Below, one piece after another: positions 1 through 8,518 of a stretch of DNA of 64,000 bases. The DNA is from Nocardioides jiangsuensis (lineage in GTDB: Bacteria; Actinomycetota; Actinomycetes; Propionibacteriales; Nocardioidaceae). The number at the start of each line of letters is the position of its first letter. The first letter of the stretch is position 1. The notes below the pieces were generated by a model. That model did not search any database and had not been told where the DNA came from. It saw only the letters and a program-made list of their open reading frames with translations. The stretch covers positions 558,001 through 622,000 of the forward strand of contig NZ_JAIEZQ010000002.1 in assembly GCF_019679455.1 (NCBI RefSeq). Direction: 5' to 3'. The position numbers and the translations under genes were made by a program.

Positions 1-51
1 GTTACCTCCGCGTGGACGGGGTGTGGAACTGCGCCGAGCATGCTGAAAGGC

Positions 52-477
52 ATGAACCTCACCGCGTTCCAGAAGCTGCGCAGCGGGCTCCGGCGTCACG
101 GGGTGCCGGCCGCCGGCCGTGACCTGCTGTCGTTCGAGCTCCGGCTGCGGACCGCGCTGGAGGAGGTCGGCGTCTTCGCCGACGTCGAGGTGGAGCGCAC
201 CCCCGACCACGACCGGCTGCTGGTCGCGCTGTGCAGCTACCGCGGCGACCTGACCGAGGACGAGGTCGCCTGGACCCTCGAGGACCTCTGGGCCGACCTC
301 GGCCACAGCCACTGGTCGGCGCACAGCTTCCTGACCGACCGCGGTCACGTGGAGCTGCAGGCCGGGTCGCTGAGCGGCGTCGCCGGCTCCTACCTCACCG
401 TGCACCTGGTCGCGCAGGCCCAGGAGCTGCCCGCGCAGCGCACGCGCTCCGACGCCCCGGTCGCCGTCCCCGCCTGA
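52..477 (+). CDS. Hypothetical protein, 141 aa
   Basis: I do not recognise this protein. It is a small soluble polypeptide that opens with a basic amphipathic stretch (FQKLRSGLRRHG) and continues with an acidic middle part and alternating hydrophobic segments. It has no signal peptide, membrane helix or cysteine cluster. An in-frame ATG lies 12 bases upstream at 40, but the purine-rich AAAGG just before 52 favours the second ATG. It converges on the acetyltransferase that follows on the other strand, with 24 bases between them. It is complete and its codon use matches the neighbours, so it is probably a real gene of unknown role. Confidence 0.65.
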   Translation: MNLTAFQKLRSGLRRHGVPAAGRDLLSFELRLRTALEEVGVFADVEVERTPDHDRLLVALCSYRGDLTEDEVAWTLEDLWADLGHSHWSAHSFLTDRGHVELQAGSLSGVAGSYLTVHLVAQAQELPAQRTRSDAPVAVPA

Positions 478-501
478 GCCCGGGCCGTCACCGGGCCCCC
501 G

Positions 502-1506
502 TCAGGCAGCGGTGCCGGTGAGGTACCGGTAGGCGTGGTGGGTGACGAACCCGAGCCGGTCGTACGCCGCCAGTGCCGGCGGGTTGTCGCCCCGGGTCTG
601 GAGGTACGCCGTGGTCACGCCACGCTCCGCGGCCCACTCCAGCAGCGCGCCGACCACGACGGTCCCCAGCCCCTGCCGGCGTCGCGCGGGGGAGACCCAC
701 ACGTTGGTGATCCCGGCCCAGTCGTCGGTCTCCCCGCCGCGCGCCACCCTGCCCTTGGCGACCACGAGCCCGTCCAGCTCCACCGCCGCGAAGCCCACCT
801 CGGCGGAGCCCTCGAGCACGCCGACCGCGTCGTCGCCGTGGGACAGGGCGCGCGTGTCGTCGGCGAGCCAGGCGGGGCCGCACGCGGGCGTGAGGGTCAC
901 CGGCGGCACGACGTCCGGCAGCGTCCGCCGTACCACCCGGCGGGCCTGCGCCACCGACGCGACCTGGAACAGCGTGTCCGCCTCTCCGGGCCGCGCGAGG
1001 ACCCACCCCGCGGACTCGAGGGCGTGGTGCACGTCGGAGCCGACGACCACCTGCGCCCACGCCGGCAGGTCGCGCGCGGCGTAGAACGACCGCACCCGCC
1101 CCGCCGCCTCGTCGATCCCCGTGCCGGGGTCGCCGACGGCCAGCGCCGCGTTGGCCCGTGAGCTGTACCCGCCCGACGCGCGCAGCAGCCAGTCGCCGAG
1201 CCGCTCGGTCTCCCGGGCGCGCCAGGCGGCGTCGGCGCGCAGCTCCGCCTCCTCGGGGGAGACCCGGTGCCGCACCGAGGGACGGGGCGGGACCGGCTTG
1301 CCGGAGACGATGTCGCCGACCGCGATCGTGGTGACCGCACCCTCGGCGTCTCGGATCGTGGTCACGCCGTCGGCCCAGGTCTCCATCACGCCGAGCAGGT
1401 CGGTGAACGCGGGACCGCCGGTGGGGCCCGTCTCGCCACGGACCAGGCGCCGGACCACCACCCGCTGCCCGACCACGTGCGGGCCGAGACCGGGGGGATT
1501 CGTCAC
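502..1506 (-). CDS. GNAT-family N-acetyltransferase, 334 aa
   Basis: This is probably an acetyl-CoA-dependent N-acetyltransferase with unknown substrate. The C-terminal third carries the GNAT fold: a strand (ITNVWVSP) followed by the acetyl-CoA pyrophosphate loop RRRQGLGTVVV near residue 275, and a terminal NPPALAAYDRLGF segment typical of motif B. The first 60 residues look like a small beta barrel (VVGQRVVVRRLV) that could recognise substrate. That two-part layout resembles mycobacterial Rv0428c-type acetyltransferases as I recall them. Translation starts at GTG 1506. It is divergent from fdxA, with 137 bases holding both promoters. Confidence 0.85.
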   Translation of the reverse strand: MTNPPGLGPHVVGQRVVVRRLVRGETGPTGGPAFTDLLGVMETWADGVTTIRDAEGAVTTIAVGDIVSGKPVPPRPSVRHRVSPEEAELRADAAWRARETERLGDWLLRASGGYSSRANAALAVGDPGTGIDEAAGRVRSFYAARDLPAWAQVVVGSDVHHALESAGWVLARPGEADTLFQVASVAQARRVVRRTLPDVVPPVTLTPACGPAWLADDTRALSHGDDAVGVLEGSAEVGFAAVELDGLVVAKGRVARGGETDDWAGITNVWVSPARRRQGLGTVVVGALLEWAAERGVTTAYLQTRGDNPPALAAYDRLGFVTHHAYRYLTGTAA

Positions 1507-1643
1507 GACGGCGGAACTTTCGCTGGATGGACCGGGTCAGGCGCGTCGGCGCCCGAACGAGATACTAGGCTGTACAACGTTCCGGAACGGTGCTCGACCG
1601 TGGTGCGGGACGGACAGCTCAGCTCATCCGAGGAGGAACCAAG

Positions 1644-1967
1644 GTGACGTACGTCATCGCGCAGCCCTGTGTGGACGTCAAGGACAGGGCGTGTGTCGAC
1701 GAGTGCCCCGTCGACTGCATCTACGAAGGCTCGCGGATGCTCTACATCCACCCGGACGAGTGCGTGGACTGCGGGGCCTGTGAGCCCGTCTGCCCGGTGG
1801 AGGCGATCTTCTACGAGGACGACACCCCGGAGCAGTGGAAGGACTACTACAACGCGAACGTCGACTTCTTCGACGACCTCGGCTCGCCCGGCGGTGCCGC
1901 GAAGCTCGGTGTGATCGAGAAGGACCACCCGATGATCGCCGCGCTCCCGCCGCAGAACCAGGAGTGA
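1644..1967 (+). CDS. fdxA: Seven-iron ferredoxin FdxA
   Basis: This is a small cytoplasmic electron carrier of 107 residues. Cysteines at 9, 17, 21 and 25, then 40, 43, 46 and 50, give the spacing C-x7-C-x3-C-P-x2-C and C-x2-C-x2-C-x3-C-P of ferredoxins with one [3Fe-4S] and one [4Fe-4S] cluster. The acidic C-terminal extension is normal for the actinobacterial FdxA/FdxC group. The start is GTG 1644, set by a clear AGGAGG at 1631-1636. Its stop overlaps the GTG of dapC (GTGA), so the two are translationally coupled; the same pairing occurs in mycobacteria (fdxC-dapC). Its redox partner is not evident here. Confidence 0.95.
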   Translation: MTYVIAQPCVDVKDRACVDECPVDCIYEGSRMLYIHPDECVDCGACEPVCPVEAIFYEDDTPEQWKDYYNANVDFFDDLGSPGGAAKLGVIEKDHPMIAALPPQNQE

Positions 1968-3148
1968 GCGTCCCCGTCGACGACAGCCACGTGCCGCCGC
2001 CCTTCCTCGAGAAGTGGTGGGCGGCACGTGCTGGTGAGGGCCCCGTCTCGCGGTCGCTGCCCGACTTCCCGTGGGACAAGCTGACCGCGTACGCCTCGCA
2101 GGCCCGCGCCCACCACGACGGCATCGTGGACCTGTCGGTCGGTACGCCGGTCGACCCCACGCCGGCGGTGGTGCAGGAGGCCCTGCGGGGTGCCGCGGAC
2201 TCGCCCGGCTACCCGACGACCGTGGGGCGCGCAGACACCCGCCAGGCAGCCGTGGACTGGCTCGCGCGACGGTTCGGGGTGACCGGGCTCGGCCTCGACG
2301 GCGTGCTCCCCGTGATCGGCTCCAAGGAGCTCATCGCCTCGCTGCCGAGCCACCTCGGTCTAGGGCCGCGCGACCTCGTCGTGTACCCCGCCCTGGCCTA
2401 CCCGACCTACGAGGTGGGCGCACGGCTGGCCGGCGCCCGCGCGGTCGCCACCGACTCGCTGACCTCGGTCGGCCCGGAGAAGGTCGCCCTGGTCTGGATC
2501 AACTCGCCGTCCAACCCGACCGGCCGGGTGCTCCCCGTCGAGCACCTGCGCAAGGTGGTCGCCTGGGCCCGGGAGCGCGGTGCGCTGCTGGTCTCCGACG
2601 AGTGCTACCTCGAGTGCGCCTGGGAGAGCGCCGACGGCCGCGGGCCGGTCTCCGTGCTGCACCCCGACGTCTGCGACGGCGACCACTCCGGCATCCTCGC
2701 GGTGCACTCGCTGTCGAAGCGGTCCAACCTGGCGGGCTACCGCTGCGCGTTCGTCGCCGGCGACACCTCCCTGGTCGGCGAGCTGCTCGCCGTGCGCAAG
2801 AACCTCGGGCTCCAGATGCCCGGTCCGCAGCAGGTCGCGATGAAGGCGGCGCTCGACGACGACGAGCACGTCGCCGAGCAGCACGCGCGCTACGCGGCCC
2901 GGCGCACCGTCCTGCGCGGCGCGCTCGAGGGCGCCGGGTTCCGGGTCGACCACTCGGAGGCGTCGCTCTACCTGTGGGCGACCCGTGACGAGCCGTGCTG
3001 GGACACCGTGCGCGCCCTCGCCGAGCGCGGCGTGCTGGTGGCGCCGGGGGAGTTCTACGGCCCCGCGGGCGCGAGGCACGTGCGGGTCGCGTTCACCGCG
3101 ACCGACGAGCGCGTGGAGGCCGCCGTACGCCGGCTGGCCGACGCCTGA
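1964..3148 (+). CDS. dapC: Succinyldiaminopimelate transaminase DapC
   Basis: This is a fold-type I PLP aminotransferase of 394 residues. It converts N-succinyl-2-amino-6-ketopimelate to N-succinyl-LL-DAP using glutamate, for lysine and peptidoglycan. Visible motifs are the substrate and PLP segment NSPSNPTGRV, the SDECYLE strand, and the cofactor lysine in SLSKRSNLAGYR. The start GTG 1964 overlaps the fdxA stop by four bases; upstream in-frame codons would run through fdxA and are unlikely. dapD and dapE lie within 4 kb, giving three consecutive steps of the succinylase branch. An aminotransferase of other specificity is possible, but this context strongly favours DapC. Confidence 0.93.
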   Translation: MSVPVDDSHVPPPFLEKWWAARAGEGPVSRSLPDFPWDKLTAYASQARAHHDGIVDLSVGTPVDPTPAVVQEALRGAADSPGYPTTVGRADTRQAAVDWLARRFGVTGLGLDGVLPVIGSKELIASLPSHLGLGPRDLVVYPALAYPTYEVGARLAGARAVATDSLTSVGPEKVALVWINSPSNPTGRVLPVEHLRKVVAWARERGALLVSDECYLECAWESADGRGPVSVLHPDVCDGDHSGILAVHSLSKRSNLAGYRCAFVAGDTSLVGELLAVRKNLGLQMPGPQQVAMKAALDDDEHVAEQHARYAARRTVLRGALEGAGFRVDHSEASLYLWATRDEPCWDTVRALAERGVLVAPGEFYGPAGARHVRVAFTATDERVEAAVRRLADA

Positions 3149-3178
3149 CCCCGCGGCGGGGCGGCGAGACGGCTCCGG

Positions 3179-3457
3179 TCAGTGCTGGAAGCCGTTCGGG
3201 CCGGGCATCGGCCGCGCGCCGGTGGCGATCGGGGTGCGCTGCGGCGCGGCGGCGGCGATCCGGACCGCGGCGATCGCCTCGACGCGGACCACGGCGTGCT
3301 CGCTGTCGCGCGAGCTCAGCACGACGCCGAAGCCGTCCACGGCGGCCACGGTCCCGGCCATCCAGATGCCGCCGACGAGGAGCTCCACGGGGAGCTCGTT
3401 GTCGAGGGCGCGGTTCAGCGCCGTACCGATCGTGTAGAGCGTCGAGTCGCTACCCAC
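3179..3457 (-). CDS. Small Sm/Hfq-like protein, 92 aa
   Basis: This is a short protein that I would not assign from sequence identity alone, but its layout is that of bacterial Hfq. A short N-terminal helix (GTALNRALDNE) leads into LPVELLV-GGI, then G-T-V-x5-D-G-F-G-V-V-L, a variable acidic turn, and a last strand VVRVEAIAAVRI. Hfq has the same order: helix, VPVSIYLVNGI, G-x-I-x-S-F-D-x-F-x-x-L-L, then YKHAIST. The RNA-contacting YKH residues are not kept (VRVEA instead). The proline-rich tail is probably disordered. The GTG start at 3457 has GGAGAGG seven bases upstream. It sits between dapC and a wall-type gene. RNA binding is inference only. Confidence 0.75.
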   Translation of the reverse strand: MGSDSTLYTIGTALNRALDNELPVELLVGGIWMAGTVAAVDGFGVVLSSRDSEHAVVRVEAIAAVRIAAAAPQRTPIATGARPMPGPNGFQH

Positions 3458-3542
3458 GGTGACCTCTCCGGAACGTCCACCGGACGTCCCGGTCGCGCTC
3501 CCAGGATGCCAGCCGGGAGGGACGGTTCGCGGTGGTTTGGGA

Positions 3543-4559
3543 CTACTCGCCCTCGACGACGTCGACGTGGACGTGGTCGCGGTGCTCGAGGACCGCGCGG
3601 TCCCCGGGGCCGTCGCCCGGGTCGTAGTCGCGCCAGCCCTGCTCGGAGCGCAGCCCGGCGGTCCAGATCCGGTCGTCGAAGATGACGTGGTGGACGTCGA
3701 GGCGCTCGGCGTGCGCGACCAGGTACTGCGCGACCGCCCAGCCCCGGCGGTTGTTCGCCTCGTTGACCGGCCGCACGAAGATGTCCACGGCGCGACCGTC
3801 GTAGTGGGCGGACCCCTCCATGTGCCCGTCCTTCACGCCGCCGGGGGCGAAGCCGCCGAGCGACTGCGGGCCGAACGCCTTCTCCACGTCCCTGCGGACC
3901 GCGCTCGCCCGTGGCGTCAGCCCGCTGCGGCCCTCCCTCTCGGCGTCCGGCTCGTCGAGCGGCGCGCGCACGACGCAGCTGAACCGCCCGCCCGGGGAGT
4001 AGCCGGTGAGCGCGGAGGCGAGGGCGCGGGCGTCCTCGGCGTGGTCCTCGTAGGCCTCCGGGAAGCCCGACCGCTGCACCTCCTGCGCGGCCTCGGTGAT
4101 CCGCATCTGGTCGTAGCCGTCGACCTTGACCAGCTCGTCGTAGAAGGTGTTGATCGAGTAGTAGGGGTTGCTGATCTGCTTCTCGGTGCCCCAGCCCATC
4201 GAGGGGCGCTGCTGGAACAGGCCGAGCGAGTCGCGGTCGCCGTGGCTGACGTTGACGATCTTGCTCTCCTGGTACGCCGTGGCGAGGGCGATCGAGACCG
4301 CCCGCGCCGGCAGACCGCGCCGTACGCCGATCGCCGCGATGAGCGCGGCGTTCTCGGCCTGCTCGGTGCTCAGCTCGACGACCACGTCGCCGACCTCGGC
4401 GGTGCAGCCCTCGGGGTCGGGCAGCGGGCCCACGCCCCGGTAGACGAGGAAACCGGCGGCGGCGACCACCGCGAACATCAGGAGACCGACCAGCACGAAC
4501 CGTGCGGCCCCGCCCTGCTCGGTCCTGCGTCGTCGGGGTCCTCGGTCAGTCGTTGGCAT
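3543..4559 (-). CDS. Membrane-anchored transglycosylase-like protein with C-terminal metallohydrolase-like domain
   Basis: This is a 338-residue protein with a basic cytoplasmic tail, one membrane helix at about residues 20-41 and a large extracytoplasmic part. Residues 60-180 read like a lysozyme or soluble lytic transglycosylase core, with [25 protein letters not shown] and a helical tail. Residues 225-335 form a second domain rich in histidine and aspartate ([17 protein letters not shown] and [10 protein letters not shown]) resembling ARB_07466 or M15-like domains. It probably trims or remodels peptidoglycan outside the membrane. The ATG at 4559 overlaps the end of dapD by 14 bases, so it is the second gene of a dapD operon. 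The substrate is not shown by the sequence. Confidence 0.8.
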   Translation of the reverse strand: MPTTDRGPRRRRTEQGGAARFVLVGLLMFAVVAAAGFLVYRGVGPLPDPEGCTAEVGDVVVELSTEQAENAALIAAIGVRRGLPARAVSIALATAYQESKIVNVSHGDRDSLGLFQQRPSMGWGTEKQISNPYYSINTFYDELVKVDGYDQMRITEAAQEVQRSGFPEAYEDHAEDARALASALTGYSPGGRFSCVVRAPLDEPDAEREGRSGLTPRASAVRRDVEKAFGPQSLGGFAPGGVKDGHMEGSAHYDGRAVDIFVRPVNEANNRRGWAVAQYLVAHAERLDVHHVIFDDRIWTAGLRSEQGWRDYDPGDGPGDRAVLEHRDHVHVDVVEGE

Positions 4560-5535
4560 GGAGGTCGACGTTCAGCGCGATGCCCTCTCCCTGCCAGGGG
4601 ACGGCCTCGATGGCGCCGGAGACGGAGTTGCGGCGGAAGAGGACGTTGTCGGAGCCCGACAGCACGGATGCCTTGACGACCTTCGGCTTGCCGTCCATGT
4701 CGCGGATGGTGACCTTGGTGCCCGCGGTCACGTAGCAGCCGGCCTCCACGACGCAGTCGTCGCCGAGGGAGACGCCGATGCCGGCGTTCGCGCCGACCAG
4801 GCAGCGCCGGCCCACGGAGATGACCTCCTTGCCGCCGCCGGACAGGGTGCCCATGATCGAGGCGCCGCCGCCGATGTCGGAGCCCTCGCCGACCACGACG
4901 CCCGCGCTGATCCGGCCCTCGACCATCGAGCCGCCGAGCGTGCCGGCGTTGAAGTTCACGAAGCCCTCGTGCATGACGGTGGTGCCGGAGGCGAGGTGCG
5001 CGCCGAGGCGGACCCGGTCGGCGTCGGCGATGCGTACGCCGGTGGGCAGCACGTAGTCGGTCATCCGCGGGAACTTGTCCACGCCGAAGACGCTCACGTG
5101 CCGGCCGTCGGCGCGCAGCCGCAGCCGGGTCTCCTCGAAGCCGTCGACCGCGCACGGGCCCTCGCTGGTCCACACCACGTTGGTGAGCAGGCCGAAGACG
5201 CCGTCCAGGTTGATGCTGTGAGGGACCACCAGGCGGTGGCTGAGCAGGTGGAGGCGCAGCCAGGCGTCCGGGGTGTCCACCGGTGCGGCCTGGAGGTCCT
5301 CGAGGACGGTGCGGACGACCACACGGCGCACGCCGCGGACCTCGTCGACGCCCTCGAGCGCGCGGAGGGCCGCGGTGGCCTCGCCGTCCGCCGGGGCGGA
5401 CCCCAGCTCGGGGGCCGGGTACCACGTGTCGAGGACGGTCCCGCCGTCCCCTTCCTTGGTCCCGGTGAGGGTCGCGAGGCCGAATCCCCAGGCCTTCGCG
5501 GGGGCTGCTGCGTGCTGCTGGCTGGTGTCGGTCAC
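4546..5535 (-). CDS. dapD: Tetrahydrodipicolinate N-succinyltransferase DapD
   Basis: DapD transfers succinyl from succinyl-CoA to tetrahydrodipicolinate, the first committed step of the succinylase DAP route. The 329-residue chain has an N-terminal helical part and a C-terminal left-handed beta helix built from hexapeptide repeats (roughly residues 170-290, for example [17 protein letters not shown] and [12 protein letters not shown]). Its length fits the actinobacterial class rather than the shorter E. coli form. The start is GTG 5535; the next gene on the strand overlaps its end. It is divergent from the VOC protein and close to dapC and dapE, which confirms the pathway. Confidence 0.95.
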   Translation of the reverse strand: MTDTSQQHAAAPAKAWGFGLATLTGTKEGDGGTVLDTWYPAPELGSAPADGEATAALRALEGVDEVRGVRRVVVRTVLEDLQAAPVDTPDAWLRLHLLSHRLVVPHSINLDGVFGLLTNVVWTSEGPCAVDGFEETRLRLRADGRHVSVFGVDKFPRMTDYVLPTGVRIADADRVRLGAHLASGTTVMHEGFVNFNAGTLGGSMVEGRISAGVVVGEGSDIGGGASIMGTLSGGGKEVISVGRRCLVGANAGIGVSLGDDCVVEAGCYVTAGTKVTIRDMDGKPKVVKASVLSGSDNVLFRRNSVSGAIEAVPWQGEGIALNVDLHAND

Positions 5536-5606
5536 GTGTGACAGGCTAGCGAGCCTTCCTCAAGGAGACCCGCCACGCCCGGCGGCAGCAGTGAAGGAGA
5601 TCACGG

Positions 5607-6299
5607 ATGAGTGCGGTCGCACGCTGGAAAGAGCTCTGCATGGACACCACCGGTGGCGAGACGCTGGGCCGGTTCTGGGCCGACGTGCTCGGCCTGGAGT
5701 TCCAGCCGGACGAGGAGAGCGGCAACGTCGTCGGCTCGGCCGAGGGGCAGGGGATCGCGATGTGCCGCGTGCCGGAGGCCAAGACCGTGAAGCACCGGGT
5801 CCACCTCGACGTCTACACGGCGTCGGTCGACGACCTGGTCGCGCGGGGAGCGTCCGTCGTACTGCCTGCCTCGGAGTCCGGCTTCTCCTGGGACGTGCTC
5901 GCCGACCCCGAGGGCGGGGAGTTCTGCGCCTTCCGGCGGTCGGCCGACGAGCTGCCGGCCTACCGCCTCTACGAGCTGAATGTCGACGCCGCGGACGCCG
6001 AGCACATCGCGCGCTGGTGGGGCGACGTGCTCGGCGTCGAGGCGAAGACCGCCGAGGGCCAGGACTGGTGGTGGCTCGAGGGGGTCCCCGACGTGCCCTT
6101 CGAGTGCATCGTGTTCGCCCCGGTCCCCGAGCCGAAGACCGTGAAGAACCGGATCCACTGGGACCTCCGCTCCACGGTCGAGGAGATGCAGGCGGCCGGC
6201 GCCACCCTGCTGCGCTCCCGGGACGACGAGATCTCCTGGGACGTGATGGCGGACCCGGAGGGCAACGAGTTCTGCGTCTTCGACAGACTGCCCTCATGA
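5607..6299 (+). CDS. VOC (glyoxalase-like) protein with two domains
   Basis: This is a 230-residue protein made of two similar vicinal-oxygen-chelate modules, about residues 5-115 and 118-230. Each opens with a metal-site helix pattern (GETLGRFWADVLG; DAEHIARWWGDVLG) and closes with SWDV-ADPEG-EFC. The repeated ending shows an internal duplication. Such proteins bind a metal and a small molecule; some are dioxygenases, glyoxalases or resistance proteins, but the substrate cannot be told here. AAGGAGA lies 8 to 14 bases before the ATG. The end overlaps dapE (ATGA), so both are on one message. Confidence 0.85.
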   Translation: MSAVARWKELCMDTTGGETLGRFWADVLGLEFQPDEESGNVVGSAEGQGIAMCRVPEAKTVKHRVHLDVYTASVDDLVARGASVVLPASESGFSWDVLADPEGGEFCAFRRSADELPAYRLYELNVDAADAEHIARWWGDVLGVEAKTAEGQDWWWLEGVPDVPFECIVFAPVPEPKTVKNRIHWDLRSTVEEMQAAGATLLRSRDDEISWDVMADPEGNEFCVFDRLPS

Positions 6300-7366
6300 C
6301 CCACCTGGACCTGACCGTCGACGCCGTCACGCTCACCGAGGACCTCGTCAACATCGCGTCGGTCAGCGGTGACGAGCAGGAGATCGCCGACGCCGTCGAG
6401 ACTGCCCTCGCCGCCCTGCCGCACCTGAAGGTGCGCCGCTTCGGCAACACCGTCGTCGCGCGCACCGAGCAGGGGCACGCCGAGCGGGTGGTGGTCGCCG
6501 GCCACCTCGACACGGTGCCGCTCAACGACAACCTGCCGGCCCGCCGCGACGAGGAGAACCTCCACGGCCTCGGCAGCTGCGACATGAAGGGCGGCTGCGC
6601 GGTGGCGCTGCGGCTCGCCGCGACCATGCCGGTCACCAACCGCGACCTCACCTTCGTCTTCTACGACTGCGAGGAGGTGGAGGCGGAACGCAACGGCCTC
6701 AAGCTGCTCAGCGAGAGCAACCCCGAGCTGCTCGAGGCCGACTTCGCGATCCTGATGGAGCCCTCGGACGGCGTCGTCGAGGCCGGCTGCCAGGGCACCA
6801 TGCGGGTCGACGTGGTCACCCGCGGCGAGCGGGCGCACTCCGCGCGGGCCTGGATGGGCACCAACGCGATCCACGGCGCCGCGGAGGTGCTGGCCCGGCT
6901 GAACGCCTACGAGCCCCGCCGCCCGGTGATCGACGGGCTGGAGTACCACGAGGGGCTCAACGCGGTCTTCGTCACCGGCGGCGTCGCGGGCAACGTGCTG
7001 CCCGACCAGTGCACGGTCTCGGTCAACTACCGCTTCGCCCCCGACCGGTCCGAGGAGGAGGCGCTCGCCCACATGCACGAGGTCTTCGACGGTTTCGAGT
7101 TCGAGGTCAGCGACTCCGCCCCCTCCGCGATGCCCGGTCTCGGCGTGCCCGCGGCGGCCGCGTTCGTCGAGGCCGTCGGCGGCGAGGTCAACCCGAAGTT
7201 CGGGTGGACCGACGTGGCCCGGTTCAGCACGCTCGGCGTCCCCGCGGTGAACTACGGCCCCGGCAACCCGCACCTCGCGCACAAGCAGGAGGAGTTCGTC
7301 CCGCTCGCGCAGATCCGGCACGTGGAGGAGCGGCTGCGGGCATGGCTCGAGCCATCCGTCCGGTGA
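6296..7366 (+). CDS. dapE: Succinyl-diaminopimelate desuccinylase DapE
   Basis: This M20-family di-zinc amidohydrolase (356 aa) removes succinate from N-succinyl-LL-DAP to give LL-DAP. Metal-site landmarks are VVAGHLDTVPLND (H-x-D), a glutamate pair in FYDCEEVEAE (catalytic base plus ligand), and a late GPGNPHLAHKQEE histidine segment. The dimerisation insert occupies roughly residues 175-285. The ATG at 6296 overlaps the stop of the VOC gene, giving coupling. Presence beside dapC and dapD gives three steps of the succinylase pathway. The size and motifs match actinobacterial DapE; broader M20 peptidases are a less likely reading. Confidence 0.95.
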   Translation: MTHLDLTVDAVTLTEDLVNIASVSGDEQEIADAVETALAALPHLKVRRFGNTVVARTEQGHAERVVVAGHLDTVPLNDNLPARRDEENLHGLGSCDMKGGCAVALRLAATMPVTNRDLTFVFYDCEEVEAERNGLKLLSESNPELLEADFAILMEPSDGVVEAGCQGTMRVDVVTRGERAHSARAWMGTNAIHGAAEVLARLNAYEPRRPVIDGLEYHEGLNAVFVTGGVAGNVLPDQCTVSVNYRFAPDRSEEEALAHMHEVFDGFEFEVSDSAPSAMPGLGVPAAAAFVEAVGGEVNPKFGWTDVARFSTLGVPAVNYGPGNPHLAHKQEEFVPLAQIRHVEERLRAWLEPSVR

Positions 7367-7384
7367 GTCGCTAGCCTCGGGCCC

Positions 7385-8191
7385 ATGACCGAGTCACCCG
7401 AGGTTTCCGCCAGCCCCAGCAAGAGCCGGGGCCGGACCACGATGCGCCGCAGCCAGTTCCAGACCAGCACCACCGACCAGCGGCTGCTCGACAGCCGGGG
7501 TGCCTCGGACTGGGTGCACACCGACCCTTGGCGGGTGCTGCGCATCCAGTCGGAGTTCGTCGAGGGCTTCGGCGCGCTCGCCGAGCTGGGCCCGGCGGTG
7601 TCGGTGTTCGGCTCGGCGCGGACCCGGCCGGGCGACCCGATGTACGCCGTCGCGGAGGACCTCGGCCGGGCACTGACCGACGCCGGCTTCGCGGTGATCA
7701 CCGGGGGAGGTCCCGGGGTGATGGAGGGCGCGAACAAGGGCGCCTGCGAGGCCGGCGGGGTCTCCGTGGGCCTGGGCATCGAGCTGCCCTTCGAGTCCGG
7801 CCTCAACCGGTGGGTCGACGTCGGGGTGAACTTCCGCTACTTCTTCGCGCGCAAGACCATGTTCGTGAAGTACGCCCAGGGCTTCGTGGTGCTCCCCGGC
7901 GGCTTCGGCACCTTCGACGAGCTGTTCGAGGCGCTCACCCTGGTCCAGACGCAGAAGGTCACGTCGTTCCCGATCATCCTGGTCGGCACCCACTACTGGA
8001 CCGGGCTCGTGGACTGGATCCGGCACACGGTGCTGGAGGACGGGGCGATCTCCGAGGAGGACCTCGACATGTTCCACGTCACCGACGACGTCGACGAGGC
8101 GGTCGGGATCCTCGTGGACGCCGCCAAGCGCCGGCAGTCCCCGGAGCCGGGCGGCGGGGAGGCCTTCCCGGACGGCACCAGCCCCGACTGA
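7385..8191 (+). CDS. LOG-family (TIGR00730) nucleotide 5'-monophosphate phosphoribohydrolase-like protein
   Basis: This 268-residue Rossmann-like protein belongs to the LOG family, whose studied members cleave the N-glycosidic bond of cytokinin riboside or purine 5'-monophosphates. The first 40 residues are a polar extension. The core shows the nucleotide loop GGGPGVMEGANKGA, a mid-region NFRYFFARKTMFV, and the signature PGGFGTFDELFEALT with the catalytic glutamate. It starts 18 bases after dapE on the same strand, probably in the same operon. From memory an Rv1205-type LOG gene also lies close to dapE in mycobacteria. The physiological substrate is not known from the sequence. Confidence 0.92.
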   Translation: MTESPEVSASPSKSRGRTTMRRSQFQTSTTDQRLLDSRGASDWVHTDPWRVLRIQSEFVEGFGALAELGPAVSVFGSARTRPGDPMYAVAEDLGRALTDAGFAVITGGGPGVMEGANKGACEAGGVSVGLGIELPFESGLNRWVDVGVNFRYFFARKTMFVKYAQGFVVLPGGFGTFDELFEALTLVQTQKVTSFPIILVGTHYWTGLVDWIRHTVLEDGAISEEDLDMFHVTDDVDEAVGILVDAAKRRQSPEPGGGEAFPDGTSPD

Positions 8192-8245
8192 GCCGGACCG
8201 CCGGTACCGCCCGGGACTGTCGGAGCCGCGTGGCACGATGCACGT

Positions 8246-8518
8246 ATGACCTGGTTCTTCGCCGTCCTCATCGTCCTCGCGATGGGCGCCGTCGCGGTCG
8301 TGGCCACGGGTCGCGGCGGGTCGATGAGCGAGGTGTACGACGACCGCCCCGACGTCCGGGTGCAGGCCGACGGGCCCCTGACGCCGTACGACCTGCGCCG
8401 GGTCCGCTTCACCACCGCCTTCCGCGGCTACCGCATGTCCGAGGTCGACGCGCTGCTCGACCGGCTCTGCGCCGAGATGGCTCCGGAGCCGCGCGCCGAC
8501 GACGGGGGCACGCCGTGA
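8246..8518 (+). CDS. DivIVA-domain-like small membrane protein
   Basis: This is a 90-residue protein with one N-terminal membrane helix (about residues 2-21, FFAVLIVLAMGAVAVVA) followed by a cytoplasmic segment. The piece LTPYDLRRVRFTTAFRGYRMSEVDALLDRL at about residues 44-75 matches the DivIVA N-terminal pattern: phi-TP-x-D-phi-x4-F-x4-RGY-x3-EVD. DivIVA proteins bind curved membrane and recruit growth or division factors. This one lacks the long coiled coil, so it is a minimal form, possibly a membrane adaptor. Its stop overlaps the next GTG (GTGA). Actinobacteria often place such a gene beside tag. Confidence 0.85.
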   Translation: MTWFFAVLIVLAMGAVAVVATGRGGSMSEVYDDRPDVRVQADGPLTPYDLRRVRFTTAFRGYRMSEVDALLDRLCAEMAPEPRADDGGTP

